From contig NC_012982.1 in assembly GCF_000023785.1 (NCBI RefSeq), positions 1,240,001 through 1,304,000 of the forward strand: a DNA stretch of 64,000 bases, written 5' to 3'. Below, in pieces: positions 28,712-37,302 of the stretch. Positions within the stretch are counted from its first letter, which is position 1; each line of letters begins with the position of its first letter. Under the pieces are notes generated by a model. The model saw nothing but the letters and a program-made list of their open reading frames with translations. It ran no database searches and was not told the origin of the DNA. The DNA comes from Hirschia baltica ATCC 49814. Its GTDB lineage: Bacteria; Pseudomonadota; Alphaproteobacteria; Caulobacterales; Hyphomonadaceae. Both the position numbers and the translations under genes were made by a program.

Positions 28712-28743
28712 CGATTTAAGGCATTTGCCTTATCCCATATGAA

Positions 28744-28775
28744 AAAAGCCGTTCCAGTTTTGGAGCGGCTTTTTA
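28744..28775. terminator. Bidirectional terminator between DUF1499 and MBL genes
   Basis: AAAAGCCGTTCC pairs with GGAGCGGCTTTT (one G-T pair), with five or more T's on both strands. It lies 33 bases after the DUF1499 stop and 26 bases after the stop of the convergent MBL gene, so it can end both transcripts. Confidence 0.8.
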
Positions 28776-28800
28776 GTATGCATCGATAGGGTGGTTGAGA

Positions 28801-29709
28801 TCAGGCAGAAATTGTTGTGGATCTGTATTCTGTTTTCAAACCATAATTAGACGAAGATGCAGTCGCGCGGCCTGTTTCAACAAGGTGTATCATGTGCGCT
28901 AGAACAGAATGGCACGCCGCAGGGTGTAGCCGCTTATCAACGTCTTTATAGATTGTTTTTACCATCTGAGGAATTTGTGTGTCGCCTGCTTCCAGGCGAT
29001 CAATTATCGCTGATTCACGTTTGCGGCGGTGAGAAATATACGCATCCACAAACGGGCCAGCTTTTGTTATAGGCGGTCCATGCGTGGGCCAAATCGTTGA
29101 ATAGCCGCGTGCATGTATTTTTTCTAAGCTGTTGAAATAATCACCCATATTTCCATCGGGTGGGGATATCACAGTTGTTGACCATCCCATGATATGGTCA
29201 CCCGAAAATAATGCGTTTTCTTCTTTTAAAGCAAAGCAGAAGTGATTGCTTGTGTGACCCGGTGTAGAGACAGCTTCAATCGTCCAGCCATCGCCTGTGA
29301 ATATCTGGCCATCCGCGATTGTCTGGTGGGGTTGGAAAGAGAGATCATCTCCAGCTTCCATGCGTACATCTGATTCTGTTGGAATGGCTGGGCCGCCTGC
29401 AAGGACTTCACAACCTGCCCATTGTGCGAGCGGATGTGCTAGAGGGGAGTGGTCCATGTGCGAGTGGGTGACGAGCACGTATTTGATTTTGCGGCCTGTG
29501 AGCGCCTTTTTTAATGCGTCAAAGTGGGTTTCATTGTTAGGGCCAGGGTCGAGAACAACACATTCATCGCCGCCAATGATATAGACACCTGTACCCGTAT
29601 AGGTGAATGCACCGGGATTGTTTGCAATGACCCGTTGGATTAGCGGGGACACTTGCGTCACTTCTTCATAGTCAAATTCAATGTCGCTTACAAATGGAAT
29701 GCCGGCCAT
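28801..29709 (-). CDS. MBL-fold hydrolase, LACTB2-like
   Basis: The 302-residue protein has the metal motif VLVTHSHMDHSPLAHPLA (HxHxDH), a later VSTPGHTSNHFCF, the LFSGDHIMGWSTT aspartate region and WPTHGPPI. A C-terminal winged-helix-like tail (YISHRRKRESAIIDRLE... to KRLHPAACHSVLAHMIHL) is typical for the LACTB2/BLACT-WH group, whose members include endoribonucleases. Function in bacteria is not established. It is cytoplasmic and unrelated in sequence detail to the MBL protein at 10673. Confidence 0.9.
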   Translation of the reverse strand: MAGIPFVSDIEFDYEEVTQVSPLIQRVIANNPGAFTYTGTGVYIIGGDECVVLDPGPNNETHFDALKKALTGRKIKYVLVTHSHMDHSPLAHPLAQWAGCEVLAGGPAIPTESDVRMEAGDDLSFQPHQTIADGQIFTGDGWTIEAVSTPGHTSNHFCFALKEENALFSGDHIMGWSTTVISPPDGNMGDYFNSLEKIHARGYSTIWPTHGPPITKAGPFVDAYISHRRKRESAIIDRLEAGDTQIPQMVKTIYKDVDKRLHPAACHSVLAHMIHLVETGRATASSSNYGLKTEYRSTTISA

Positions 29710-29777
29710 ATGTCCCTGTCCGCTGTCTTAATGTCTGTCATTCTAAATTCCCTACCATAAAGGTAGAGACATGAAGT

Positions 29778-30710
29778 TTATGGCGCAAACTGATCGGCAA
29801 ATGCTTTGGCAAGACGTCTGGTCGCGCGCAGCTTTTGTCCAAGAGGCAAAGCAACGGGTGGACCCATGTCAGTCTTGTTAGCATCGACGATAAAAATACG
29901 ACCATCTTTTGCATCACGCAACACGTCTACACCGCCCCAGTCAAGCTTGATTTCCTTGGTAAAGGCGCGGATCACATCAAGTTCATCTTTTGAGAACACA
30001 TCTTGAGGGTTTTTGATGAAAACTTCAGTATTTTCATTCAAGAAACGTCTAGATAGAGGGCGACGTTTGATGAATACAAGAGATGGTTCACCATTGACTG
30101 TACATGTACGTAGGTCTTCGACTAGCCCGCCGGGAATCTCATTATCCACTAGTCGTTGATAAGCGCGGCCTTCGACGCGGGGAATAGGGCCGGCTATGAT
30201 GCGCCCATCATGTGCTGCGTTAATCTCTGACTTATCAACGATCATGCCTGTGTAGGTTTCAGGATCGACACCAAGGCCGTATCCGGCGGCACGCTCAAAT
30301 GCTTCGGCCACGCGAGATTTAGAAATGTCGGTACATTCAAAATTGACTGTTTTTGCATGCTTAGAATGGCCAATAGTTGTTGGCGTGGAGCTTTCAGTTG
30401 AATCATCAAACTGCATGATGATGTCAGCGTCTTCACTATCTTTGACAATGCGGGCACCGGCCACATGCAGCACAGGCCAGATCAAATACCAAGGGCGTGG
30501 TTGATCGGGAGCAAAAGCGATTTTAGGGCGTTTATGGCCGGAAAGGGCACGCTGAATACGCCATGCCTGTGCAAAGAAGAAGAAGGTGAACCATGTGAAG
30601 ATGTCATGCAGTAAATGAAAATCAAGACGGATACGATGCCCCGTCTTTTTAACAAGAATGGAATTAGGGCCTTCAACAATAAAGTCTGACGTCCAAATTT
30701 TCTTCTTCAT
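29778..30710 (-). CDS. ATP-grasp-like protein, unknown
   Basis: The product of about 310 residues ends with an arrangement seen in ATP-grasp enzymes: KLDWGGVDVLRDAKDGRIFIVDANKTD, where the aspartate, glutamate/aspartate and asparagine positions fit the magnesium-ATP site. Earlier parts, for example VVEGRAYQRLVDN-like and RRPLSRRFLNENTEV, suit the lysine-bearing strands. N-terminal residues look like a sugar/amino-acid binding Rossmann part. The product is unknown; peptide or glycan ligation is only a guess. ATG 30710 was preferred to an upstream TTG at 30716. It is a single unit. Confidence 0.65.
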   Translation of the reverse strand: MKKKIWTSDFIVEGPNSILVKKTGHRIRLDFHLLHDIFTWFTFFFFAQAWRIQRALSGHKRPKIAFAPDQPRPWYLIWPVLHVAGARIVKDSEDADIIMQFDDSTESSTPTTIGHSKHAKTVNFECTDISKSRVAEAFERAAGYGLGVDPETYTGMIVDKSEINAAHDGRIIAGPIPRVEGRAYQRLVDNEIPGGLVEDLRTCTVNGEPSLVFIKRRPLSRRFLNENTEVFIKNPQDVFSKDELDVIRAFTKEIKLDWGGVDVLRDAKDGRIFIVDANKTDMGPPVALPLGQKLRATRRLAKAFADQFAP

Positions 30711-30870
30711 ACGCAATCAACCATTTTAAAACTAGGTATTCTCAGATTGTGTGTTTCTCTCTTACTTTAAAAAGAAAGTCACGCAAGAATACCGTACACT
30801 GTTGAACTTTGAAATGAGGCAGAAATCAGAACAAGCCAAGTGAAACTTATGTGTCATGCCTAATTGCCGC

Positions 30871-31308
30871 TTATTTGGAGCCAGCTAATTGATTCAAAGT
30901 CGGCTCAAGATGAGACAAGTCATATCCAGCCATTTTAGCTTTCTCTATTGCTGATTCTGGTGTTTCAGCTCCGATCTTTACTTGAGCTAATGACCATAGA
31001 GAAATTGAACGCGTGCCAGAACGACAATAGGCAAGTACAGGGCCTTCACTTTCCGCGATGGCGTCGTTCAATGCTTTCATTGATTTCATGAAGTCGCCCG
31101 GTCCAGAGATTGGGACAGCTTTATAGCCCATTCCAAATTCAGTTGCTTTGGCGTTTGCGGTTGCGCCAGGCATTTGGCCAAAAGTTTCTTCATCAGGGCG
31201 ATTATTGATGATGAATTTGAAGCCGTCTTCTTGGATGGAAGCAAAATCATCTACGTCGATTTGTGGCGCGACTGCAAAAGATTCTGTTACTTTACGAATA
31301 TCAGCCAT
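30871..31308 (-). CDS. TIGR01244/DUF442 phosphatase-like protein
   Basis: The 145-residue protein belongs to the small dual-specificity-phosphatase-like family (TIGR01244, 'beta-lactamase hydrolase-like'): VAPQIDVDDFASIQEDGF at the start, the FIINNRPDEE strand, and the active-site loop VLAYCRSGTRSISLW with the CxxGxR core. In other bacteria this domain is linked to sulfide or persulfide handling or to protein phosphatase activity; which applies here is unknown. GAGGG precedes ATG 31308. Confidence 0.85.
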   Translation of the reverse strand: MADIRKVTESFAVAPQIDVDDFASIQEDGFKFIINNRPDEETFGQMPGATANAKATEFGMGYKAVPISGPGDFMKSMKALNDAIAESEGPVLAYCRSGTRSISLWSLAQVKIGAETPESAIEKAKMAGYDLSHLEPTLNQLAGSK

Positions 31309-31433
31309 TTTGCCCTCATAAGCTTAATCAATATCTTGAATGTACTAATGTGTATCAAGCATTGCTAAATACGTTTTTACATCGCTAGCGGTTATTATTA
31401 ACCCAGCAATAAAGCAAGGTCAGAGTTATGATA

Positions 31434-31511
31434 AAACAAAGTAAGTGAAAACACTTGTTTGTCATAAGCTGTGAAAAGGGGGCAGGTTTTCAAGTCCAGC
31501 CCCCTTTTTTT
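31434..31511 (+). ncRNA. Possible small RNA ending in a strong terminator
   Basis: Between sppA and the DUF442 gene the plus strand shows a small hairpin (AAGTG-AAAA-CACTT, 31443-31456) followed by a GGGGGC/GCCCCC stem (31478-31483 with 31499-31504) and seven T's. On the plus strand no gene is being terminated, so a short RNA is possible. The same stem can also end sppA on the minus strand, which is the simpler explanation. Confidence 0.3.
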
Positions 31512-31535
31512 AGATATAGTCCAAGATAGCCTGTT

Positions 31536-33308
31536 TTAGTATTCTTTAATGACAGGTGCGGCCATCTGGTTGGGCTGAGTTTCCATTGCTTGTATTTGCA
31601 TGATTGTGGCTTGGATGCGCTCATCACCCATAATTTGGGACAATTGATTGAGAGTATGCATGCTTTGTGCAGACGCTCCCAACATGCTGCCAATTGCTTG
31701 AACAGGGTCTTGTTCCGGCGTCATCGATACAAGATTAACCTGCTTGTCTGCATCGATTCCGGCGAGTTGCTTTGCGCCCTCAATGGCGTCAATCAATCCA
31801 CCAAGTTCATCAACAAGGCCATTTTCTTTGGCTGCGACACCCGTCCATACGCGGCCTTTGGCGATTTCGTGCAAAGCCTCTTGGCTCATGCCTCGGCCAT
31901 CAGCAGCAAGCCGTGTGAAACGATCATATGTGCGTGCCAGACTTGCCCGCATGGTTGCACGTTGTTGCTCGGACAGGCGTTCTGTAGACGTGTAAATGGA
32001 TGCATAGGGGCCACCTACATCAATACGAGATGGGTTTACACCAATTTTTCTTAGACCTTCTGCAAGCGCAAATTTACCACCATACACACCGATTGAGCCG
32101 GTGATTGTGGCGCGGTTTGCGTAGATTTTATCAGCGCCCATGGAGATATAATATCCGCCTGAAGCTGCAACCGATCCCATAGAGATAACAACTGGTTTGT
32201 TATATGTGTTTTGGACATATTCAATTGCATTCCAGATCTGGTCTGATGCCGTCGGGGAGCCTCCGCCACTATCAACACGGAAAACAATGGCTTTAATGCT
32301 TTCATCTTTACCGGCGTCGTATATCTGTGATGACACTGTATCTGATGCGATAATCTGCTCTGCATTTGGATTAAAGATGTCACCACCAGATGATCCTGGC
32401 ATGATACCACCTTCACCGCCAATGAGCGCGATCTTAGGCGCTTTGTCGGCGATTTTTTTCGGTGTGTATTGGGCAATGTCGATCAATTCAGCATTGGGGG
32501 CTAAGCCCATTGCATGACGGACAAGATCTTCTGGCCATCCAAGTTTATCGACGAGTCCAAGGTCGAGAGCTTGGTCTGAAGAATATGGGCTGTTTTCCAA
32601 TACATCGCGCAAAATGGCATTATCGGCCATTTTATCAGCACGGTCATTGGCAATGTCGATGAGGCTAACCTGCCATAATCCTTCAGCCAGTTCGCGCATC
32701 GCTTTGGCGTGTGATTCTGTGAAGTCTGTTTCTTTATAGACGTTGGGAGAGTTTTTAAATTCGTGAAATGCTTCAATCTCAGCAGATATGCCCAGATTGT
32801 CGAAGAGGCCCTTCAGGAACAAAGTTTCAAGTGAAAAGCCGGGAATAGAGAGGTCGCTACCTGCTTGTAGCCAGATTTCATCACTGGCTGATATAGCGCG
32901 ATAAGCTGCTGGACCACCAACGAAGAAGCCTTGAGAATGTGCAAGGACAAATTTATCATTGGCTTGGAGCTTTTTAATTGCGCTTCTTATTTCTTCAGCG
33001 CGAGAAGAGCCAAATCCCATTTCGCTTGCACGTAGAACGACACCTTTGACATGATCATCTGTGGCAGCGCGATCTAGTTTTGTGAGGATATCAACAAAAC
33101 TTGTTTGCCCAAAGAGGGAGGCTAGACCATCAGTTGGCTTCTGATCAGGGTATTCATAGCGCATATCAATTTCTAAGATAACAGCGCCCTTAGGAGCAAC
33201 ATCTGAGGCGTTTCCGCTCACAAGAGTCAGGATGAATATGGGGAGGGCGATGAAAAATAGAATCAATGCGAGAAATCCACCCGCGAATGATAGAAGAAGC
33301 GTTTTCAT
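31536..33308 (-). CDS. sppA: Signal peptide peptidase SppA, 67-kDa type
   Basis: The product of about 590 residues has an N-terminal membrane anchor (LLLSFAGGFLALILFFIALP) and two tandem ClpP-like domains, the long E. coli-type SppA. The C-terminal half holds the nucleophile motif VVISMGSVAASGGYYISMGAD; the N-terminal half supplies the family lysine around the EEIRSAIKKLQAND region. It degrades cleaved signal peptides in the inner membrane. The frame extends to GTG 33332, but ATG 33308 gives the normal anchor. A stem-loop for termination lies at 31478-31511. Confidence 0.92.
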   Translation of the reverse strand: MKTLLLSFAGGFLALILFFIALPIFILTLVSGNASDVAPKGAVILEIDMRYEYPDQKPTDGLASLFGQTSFVDILTKLDRAATDDHVKGVVLRASEMGFGSSRAEEIRSAIKKLQANDKFVLAHSQGFFVGGPAAYRAISASDEIWLQAGSDLSIPGFSLETLFLKGLFDNLGISAEIEAFHEFKNSPNVYKETDFTESHAKAMRELAEGLWQVSLIDIANDRADKMADNAILRDVLENSPYSSDQALDLGLVDKLGWPEDLVRHAMGLAPNAELIDIAQYTPKKIADKAPKIALIGGEGGIMPGSSGGDIFNPNAEQIIASDTVSSQIYDAGKDESIKAIVFRVDSGGGSPTASDQIWNAIEYVQNTYNKPVVISMGSVAASGGYYISMGADKIYANRATITGSIGVYGGKFALAEGLRKIGVNPSRIDVGGPYASIYTSTERLSEQQRATMRASLARTYDRFTRLAADGRGMSQEALHEIAKGRVWTGVAAKENGLVDELGGLIDAIEGAKQLAGIDADKQVNLVSMTPEQDPVQAIGSMLGASAQSMHTLNQLSQIMGDERIQATIMQIQAMETQPNQMAAPVIKEY

Positions 33309-33647
33309 GTGTTTCCAATTCGTAACTAACACACCTGTTTTGCTTTTCCATCAAATGGCACGGCTTCAGGTCTGAATTATAGCGATTATCGATAAATATA
33401 GGTGTAAGTTTTACAAATTGAAAGGGAAGAATGTGTGATTTCCATTAATATGGCGGATTGTTTCATCAATTTCACGTGATTCACCCTTCCGTCTGCAAGT
33501 GATCCGGCGGTGGGAATAGGGAAATTAGAGGATTGATAAGTTTAAGAAAATCGCTGTTTTTTCGAATATCACCGTATTTTTCTTATTTCAGAGCAAAAAA
33601 AGTATTGCATTCCAATTTAAGGTTAGTTACTTACAGCGCTCCTTTGT
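33309..33647. other. A+T-rich gap between sppA and tRNA-Gln
   Basis: About 340 bases with no convincing gene. The sppA promoter (leftward) and the tRNA promoter (rightward) must lie here, but I cannot place either with confidence. A small frame in the tRNA region is an artefact of reading through the tRNA. Confidence 0.5.
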
Positions 33648-33722
33648 TGGGGCATCGCCAAGTGGTAAGGCACCGCTTTTTGGTAGCGGTATTCCCAGGT
33701 TCGAATCCTGGTGCCCCAGCCA
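33648..33722 (+). tRNA. tRNA-Gln (TTG anticodon)
   Basis: A full cloverleaf is visible: the seven-pair acceptor stem TGGGGCA with TGCCCCA, D-arm from GCCAAGTGGTAAGGC, anticodon stem CCGCT/AGCGG around a seven-base loop whose middle three bases are TTG (reads CAA/CAG, glutamine), and the T-arm CCAGG-TTCGAAT-CCTGG. The discriminator base is G and the CCA end is encoded. It stands alone between sppA and mobA and could serve as an attachment site for mobile elements, though none is seen. Confidence 0.97.
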
Positions 33723-33849
33723 AGGTTTTTAAATTTTTCCTAGAATATATTATTGGCGTTTATGCCGACTTTCCGTGCTCGCATTGTGCAAGAAGTCACG
33801 CATGTTTGGCTATCTTGTGTTGGATGTTTGGGTCTGTAGTCCGCATTGG

Positions 33850-34470
33850 CTAAAGCCGCTTCAATATTTCCTCGGCTTCTTTTAAATCATCCAATGTGTT
33901 TACGTTGAAAAATGGGTCGTAGGTTTGAGTATCCCATTCAACTTTAATAATGCCGCAGTCGAGTGCGTTTCGTTTCAGACTTAATTGGCCTTTATCCGCA
34001 TTGGTTTGCAGTTGCATTAAATGGGATGTCTGCCAGAGCGAGCACACTGGATGTAATGACTCATTGCTTACAGGCATTGCAATACTGTCCGATCCTTTAG
34101 CGGCTGTGTTTAATCGCGTTAGAAGATCATCTGGTAGGAAAGGGCAGTCGCATGGGAGTGTTAGCATGCTGTCATACCCATGAATTTTGCACCATTTCAG
34201 CGCTGCTATCACGCCGCCCAATGGGCCATTAATATCCGGCTCATCTATAATTTGCGGAATGCCTACTGAATCAATCTGATTCTCATATGCAAGTTGAATA
34301 GCGATATTAGATCCATAAAAGGCTGCACGTTCCATTGTGTATTCTAATAATGGCTTCCCGTTTAAGCGCTTGTCATGCTTGCTGCCGCCAATGCGTCGTC
34401 CATCGCCGCCAGCAAGAATAATGATCGCAGTTTTACCGGTGGATTTTAAGGTGGCGCTATCAAAAGTCAT
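33850..34470 (-). CDS. mobA: Molybdenum cofactor guanylyltransferase
   Basis: MobA adds GMP to molybdopterin to make the bis-MGD cofactor of DMSO-reductase-type enzymes. Of about 206 residues, the N-terminus has the nucleotidyltransferase motif IIILAGGDGRRIGGSKHDKRLNG and the phosphate-binding LTLPCDCPFLPDDLL acidic site. ATG 34470 is preferred; the frame can be extended to 34509, which overlaps moeA further. It follows moeA with an overlap of 11 bases, an operon pairing of late cofactor genes. Confidence 0.92.
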   Translation of the reverse strand: MTFDSATLKSTGKTAIIILAGGDGRRIGGSKHDKRLNGKPLLEYTMERAAFYGSNIAIQLAYENQIDSVGIPQIIDEPDINGPLGGVIAALKWCKIHGYDSMLTLPCDCPFLPDDLLTRLNTAAKGSDSIAMPVSNESLHPVCSLWQTSHLMQLQTNADKGQLSLKRNALDCGIIKVEWDTQTYDPFFNVNTLDDLKEAEEILKRL

Positions 34471-35647
34471 AGATGATGACTTTTTCACCGACCTGAACTT
34501 CAGGCGCATTGGGAAGCCTTCTTATCAGGATATCAGCTCTAGCTAGGACAGATTGCGCACTGGAGTCTTGGTTGGTGAATAAGCAGACCTTCTCATCCTT
34601 TATATAGCCTCTCATGAAATTTTCTCGATTGCCATTTTGGGGAATAGGCATTGAGGTTTCCATCTGTCTGGGAGCTGATCCTGCTTTGTTATCGCGTCCT
34701 GCTAAACCTAAAAGGAGTGGTTTTAAAAATAATCGTGCTGTCACTAAAGCTGATGTTGGGTTGCCGGGTAGACCAAGGATAATGGTGTTTTTAACTTTTG
34801 CACACCAGACAGGTTTTCCGGGTTTGATAGCAACTTTTGAAAAGATAAGCTCCATGCCGTGGTTTTCAAACATGGCTTTGGCATAGTCCTTTTCGCCGAC
34901 AGACGCGCCGCCAGTTACGATGACAATATCAGCATCGTGTATGGCTGAAGCGGCCGCTTTTTCCAGCAATTGGGGCGAATCATTCAAACTTTCGGAGCGG
35001 ATGACGTCGCCGCCATTGGCTTTTATATAAGCACTGATTCCAAAAGAGACGCTTTCAGGGATGGCTCCTGGGTGTAAATGTGCTTGTCCGGGCGGCTTTA
35101 ATTCATCGCCAGTCGCGAGAATGACGGCCTTGGGGGTGCGAATGACTTTCACGCTCTCCCGATCCGCTGCGGCAGCAGTTGTCATTGCGCGCCATGAGAG
35201 GTGCGTACCTGCTTTGAGCAAGGTGTCGCCGGCTTTGAAGTCGGAGCCTTTTTTTCGAATATTACGCGATTCTGAAACGGGTGATTTAATAATGGCGATA
35301 TCGCCATCTCGTTCTACATTCTCTTGTATGATAACGCGATCAATACCAGCTGGAACTGGCGCACCTGTGAAAATTCTAACGCAGCCTGTTTGGGTAAATT
35401 GTGGAGGCGGTGGAGAGCCTGCAAAGCTTTGGGCTAATATCGGCAACCGAACAGGTAGGTTGGTGAGATCGGAATCACGCACACCATAACCATCCATAGC
35501 TGACACATCTTGGGATGGTGCATCGGATCTTGAGGTTAAATTGTCGGCCAATACCCTGTTGGCAGACGTTTCAAAAGAGACTTCTTCATAAGGCAGTGGT
35601 TGGGCTAAATTATGTATCCTCTGGAGGGCTTCATCAAATGAGATCAT
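34460..35647 (-). CDS. moeA: Molybdopterin molybdenumtransferase
   Basis: MoeA inserts molybdate into adenylated molybdopterin. The 395-residue protein starts with the linker-domain signature SRSDAPSQDVSAMDGYGVRD, has the RIFTGAPVPAGIDRVIIQE segment, and the MogA-like core ATGDELKPPGQ, VIVTGGASVGEKDY, KVAIKPGKPVWCAK and LPGNPTSALV that binds the pterin. Length and motifs are complete. Genes for the earlier cofactor steps are not in the window. Confidence 0.95.
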   Translation of the reverse strand: MISFDEALQRIHNLAQPLPYEEVSFETSANRVLADNLTSRSDAPSQDVSAMDGYGVRDSDLTNLPVRLPILAQSFAGSPPPPQFTQTGCVRIFTGAPVPAGIDRVIIQENVERDGDIAIIKSPVSESRNIRKKGSDFKAGDTLLKAGTHLSWRAMTTAAAADRESVKVIRTPKAVILATGDELKPPGQAHLHPGAIPESVSFGISAYIKANGGDVIRSESLNDSPQLLEKAAASAIHDADIVIVTGGASVGEKDYAKAMFENHGMELIFSKVAIKPGKPVWCAKVKNTIILGLPGNPTSALVTARLFLKPLLLGLAGRDNKAGSAPRQMETSMPIPQNGNRENFMRGYIKDEKVCLFTNQDSSAQSVLARADILIRRLPNAPEVQVGEKVIIYDF

Positions 35648-36478
35648 CGGATACCTTATGTATTAATATATGTGGTAAAATGGTGGTTATATATGGCAAA
35701 ATTATATCCTACAAATATACGCGCTGTAGAAATTGAGTTTTTCGTATGAGGGTCAGATTGCGCCTGCGTCATTTGCCTAATAGTGAGAAGCATCTTTGCA
35801 TGTAATGTGTGCAATTAATTGTATGGTTGCTGATACTTTTCTTATCAATTTGCTGTGTGAATGGATAGTTTTGTTGAACAGTCATTTGAATGTCAAGAAA
35901 ACCTAATATAGGCATGTTGTGGACTGTTGGGAATCGAGAATAAGGGGGTGAAACTCCTTACTAGGGTGCCCAAAGTGAAAATAGTGTAATTTTTTGTTGG
36001 AAGAATTTTAGAGAAAATTGAATTTGTTTTTTTTCATTTAAATCGGAAAAGTAAGCGATTTAGTGGTTGGTAATGATAAATTTGGTGTGTTTTTTGTGTG
36101 AAGTTGATAAAAAAGCAGTTGAGCATGTTAAAGACATATTGATTGGAATGATTACTTGTTGTTAGCGTTCAGTTGCCTTACGGCGATTAATATCGCATAT
36201 GGACAAATTCGGTATGCAATTTACCTTAGGGTTAATTGCTGAGGGAGAATTAGAAGAGCATACAAATAGATATGCTCCGATTGCGGTGATTCAGGTGAGT
36301 TCATCATTTGAAATTGTCGGGAACTATTGTTGAATTTCATTGGACGTTTTGCAAAACAGCATGCATTAACGTTCAGGGATATTGGGGGAGCAGAGTGTTT
36401 CCCCCTCTAAAATAGAGTTAAGTTTTCGAACGGTGAGGGCATAATGCATCGCCGTGTCGGGGAGTTGAGAGGCAAGAC
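35648..36478. other. Long leader region upstream of the TonB locus
   Basis: About 830 bases with no convincing gene separate moeA from the divergently read TonB locus. The region is A+T-rich, with a run of eight T's near 36029-36036 and a G-rich patch at 35929-35980 that holds a small hairpin (AAGGGG/CTCCTT). A 44-codon frame at 36199-36333 has no family match and no clear ribosome binding site, so I did not call it. The length suggests promoter and regulatory sites for the highly expressed operon. Confidence 0.5.
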
Positions 36479-37279
36479 ATGAAACGGTTTATCAAACCGG
36501 TGCGTGCAGCGTTCATGGCGTCCATTTTGGCGTCTGTTGCGACACCGGCTTTTGCACAAGCAGATTTAGCTGGCGCGATTAGCGTTGGTGAAGCAGCGAC
36601 GCGTAAAGCAGAGCAAACACAAGAGCGCATCAATCAGTTGGATGATGAACGTTCTGACATGGTTCGCGAATTCCGCACGCTATTGCAGCAAAAAGATGCC
36701 GCTGCACTTTATAAGCGTCAGCAAGAGCGCGTTGTTGCGTCTCAAGAAAACGAGCTGAAAAGCTTGGAAGAGCAACTTGGTCGTGTAGAAGAAATCAAGG
36801 CGCAAATGGTGCCTATGATGGAAGACATGATCGCAGCAGCGAAAATGTTTTATGCAGCTGACCTTCCTTTTAAGGATATGACAGAAGACGGTAAACTGGA
36901 CGTTCGTGCAGACCGTTATGCAAAACTTGACGACGTTATGGGTCGCGGTGATGTATCTCCAGCTGAGCGCTACCGTTTGATCATCCAAGCTTTCCAAAGC
37001 GAAATGGAATACGGTCGTACAATTGATGCCTACACAGATGACATCACATTGGCAGACGGTTCAGTGAAAACTGTTGACATCTTCCGTTATGGTCGTGTTG
37101 CGATGGTTTACATCACAAAAGATCGTAATCAACTTGGCCGTTGGGATCGCGAAACACAGCAGTGGGTAGATCTACCTTCAAGCTATAAGAGTGAAGTTCT
37201 TAAAGGCATTCGCATCGCTGACAAAGTTGCAACACCAGCAATCATGATGGCTCCGGTCGTCAAATTGTCTGCTCAGTAA
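36479..37279 (+). CDS. Exported DUF3450 protein of the TonB locus
   Basis: The 266-residue product begins with a cleavable signal peptide (AAFMASILASVATPAFA, cut before Q), so it is periplasmic. The first 110 mature residues form a long coiled coil (AEQTQERINQLDDERSDMV and following), then a globular part ends the protein. DUF3450 proteins are the first gene of extended TonB-ExbB-ExbD loci in Vibrio and Shewanella, placed before a TtpC-type ExbB, as here. Its exact role is unknown; it probably docks to the periplasmic side of the complex. GAGAGG precedes ATG 36479. Confidence 0.88.
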   Translation: MKRFIKPVRAAFMASILASVATPAFAQADLAGAISVGEAATRKAEQTQERINQLDDERSDMVREFRTLLQQKDAAALYKRQQERVVASQENELKSLEEQLGRVEEIKAQMVPMMEDMIAAAKMFYAADLPFKDMTEDGKLDVRADRYAKLDDVMGRGDVSPAERYRLIIQAFQSEMEYGRTIDAYTDDITLADGSVKTVDIFRYGRVAMVYITKDRNQLGRWDRETQQWVDLPSSYKSEVLKGIRIADKVATPAIMMAPVVKLSAQ

Positions 37280-37302
37280 CGCCGAAAGTGAGATTTACTG
37301 AT

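Noticed and set aside
33533-33853. 106-codon frame through the tRNA-Gln gene
   Set aside because: It reads through a clear tRNA.
35929-35980. G-rich leader segment resembling part of a cobalamin riboswitch upstream of the TonB locus
   Set aside because: The GGGAA and GGTG-like pieces are too far apart and no B12 box (GGAGACC-like) is found downstream.
36199-36333. 44-codon reading frame in the TonB leader
   Set aside because: No ribosome binding site, no family resemblance and no supporting context.
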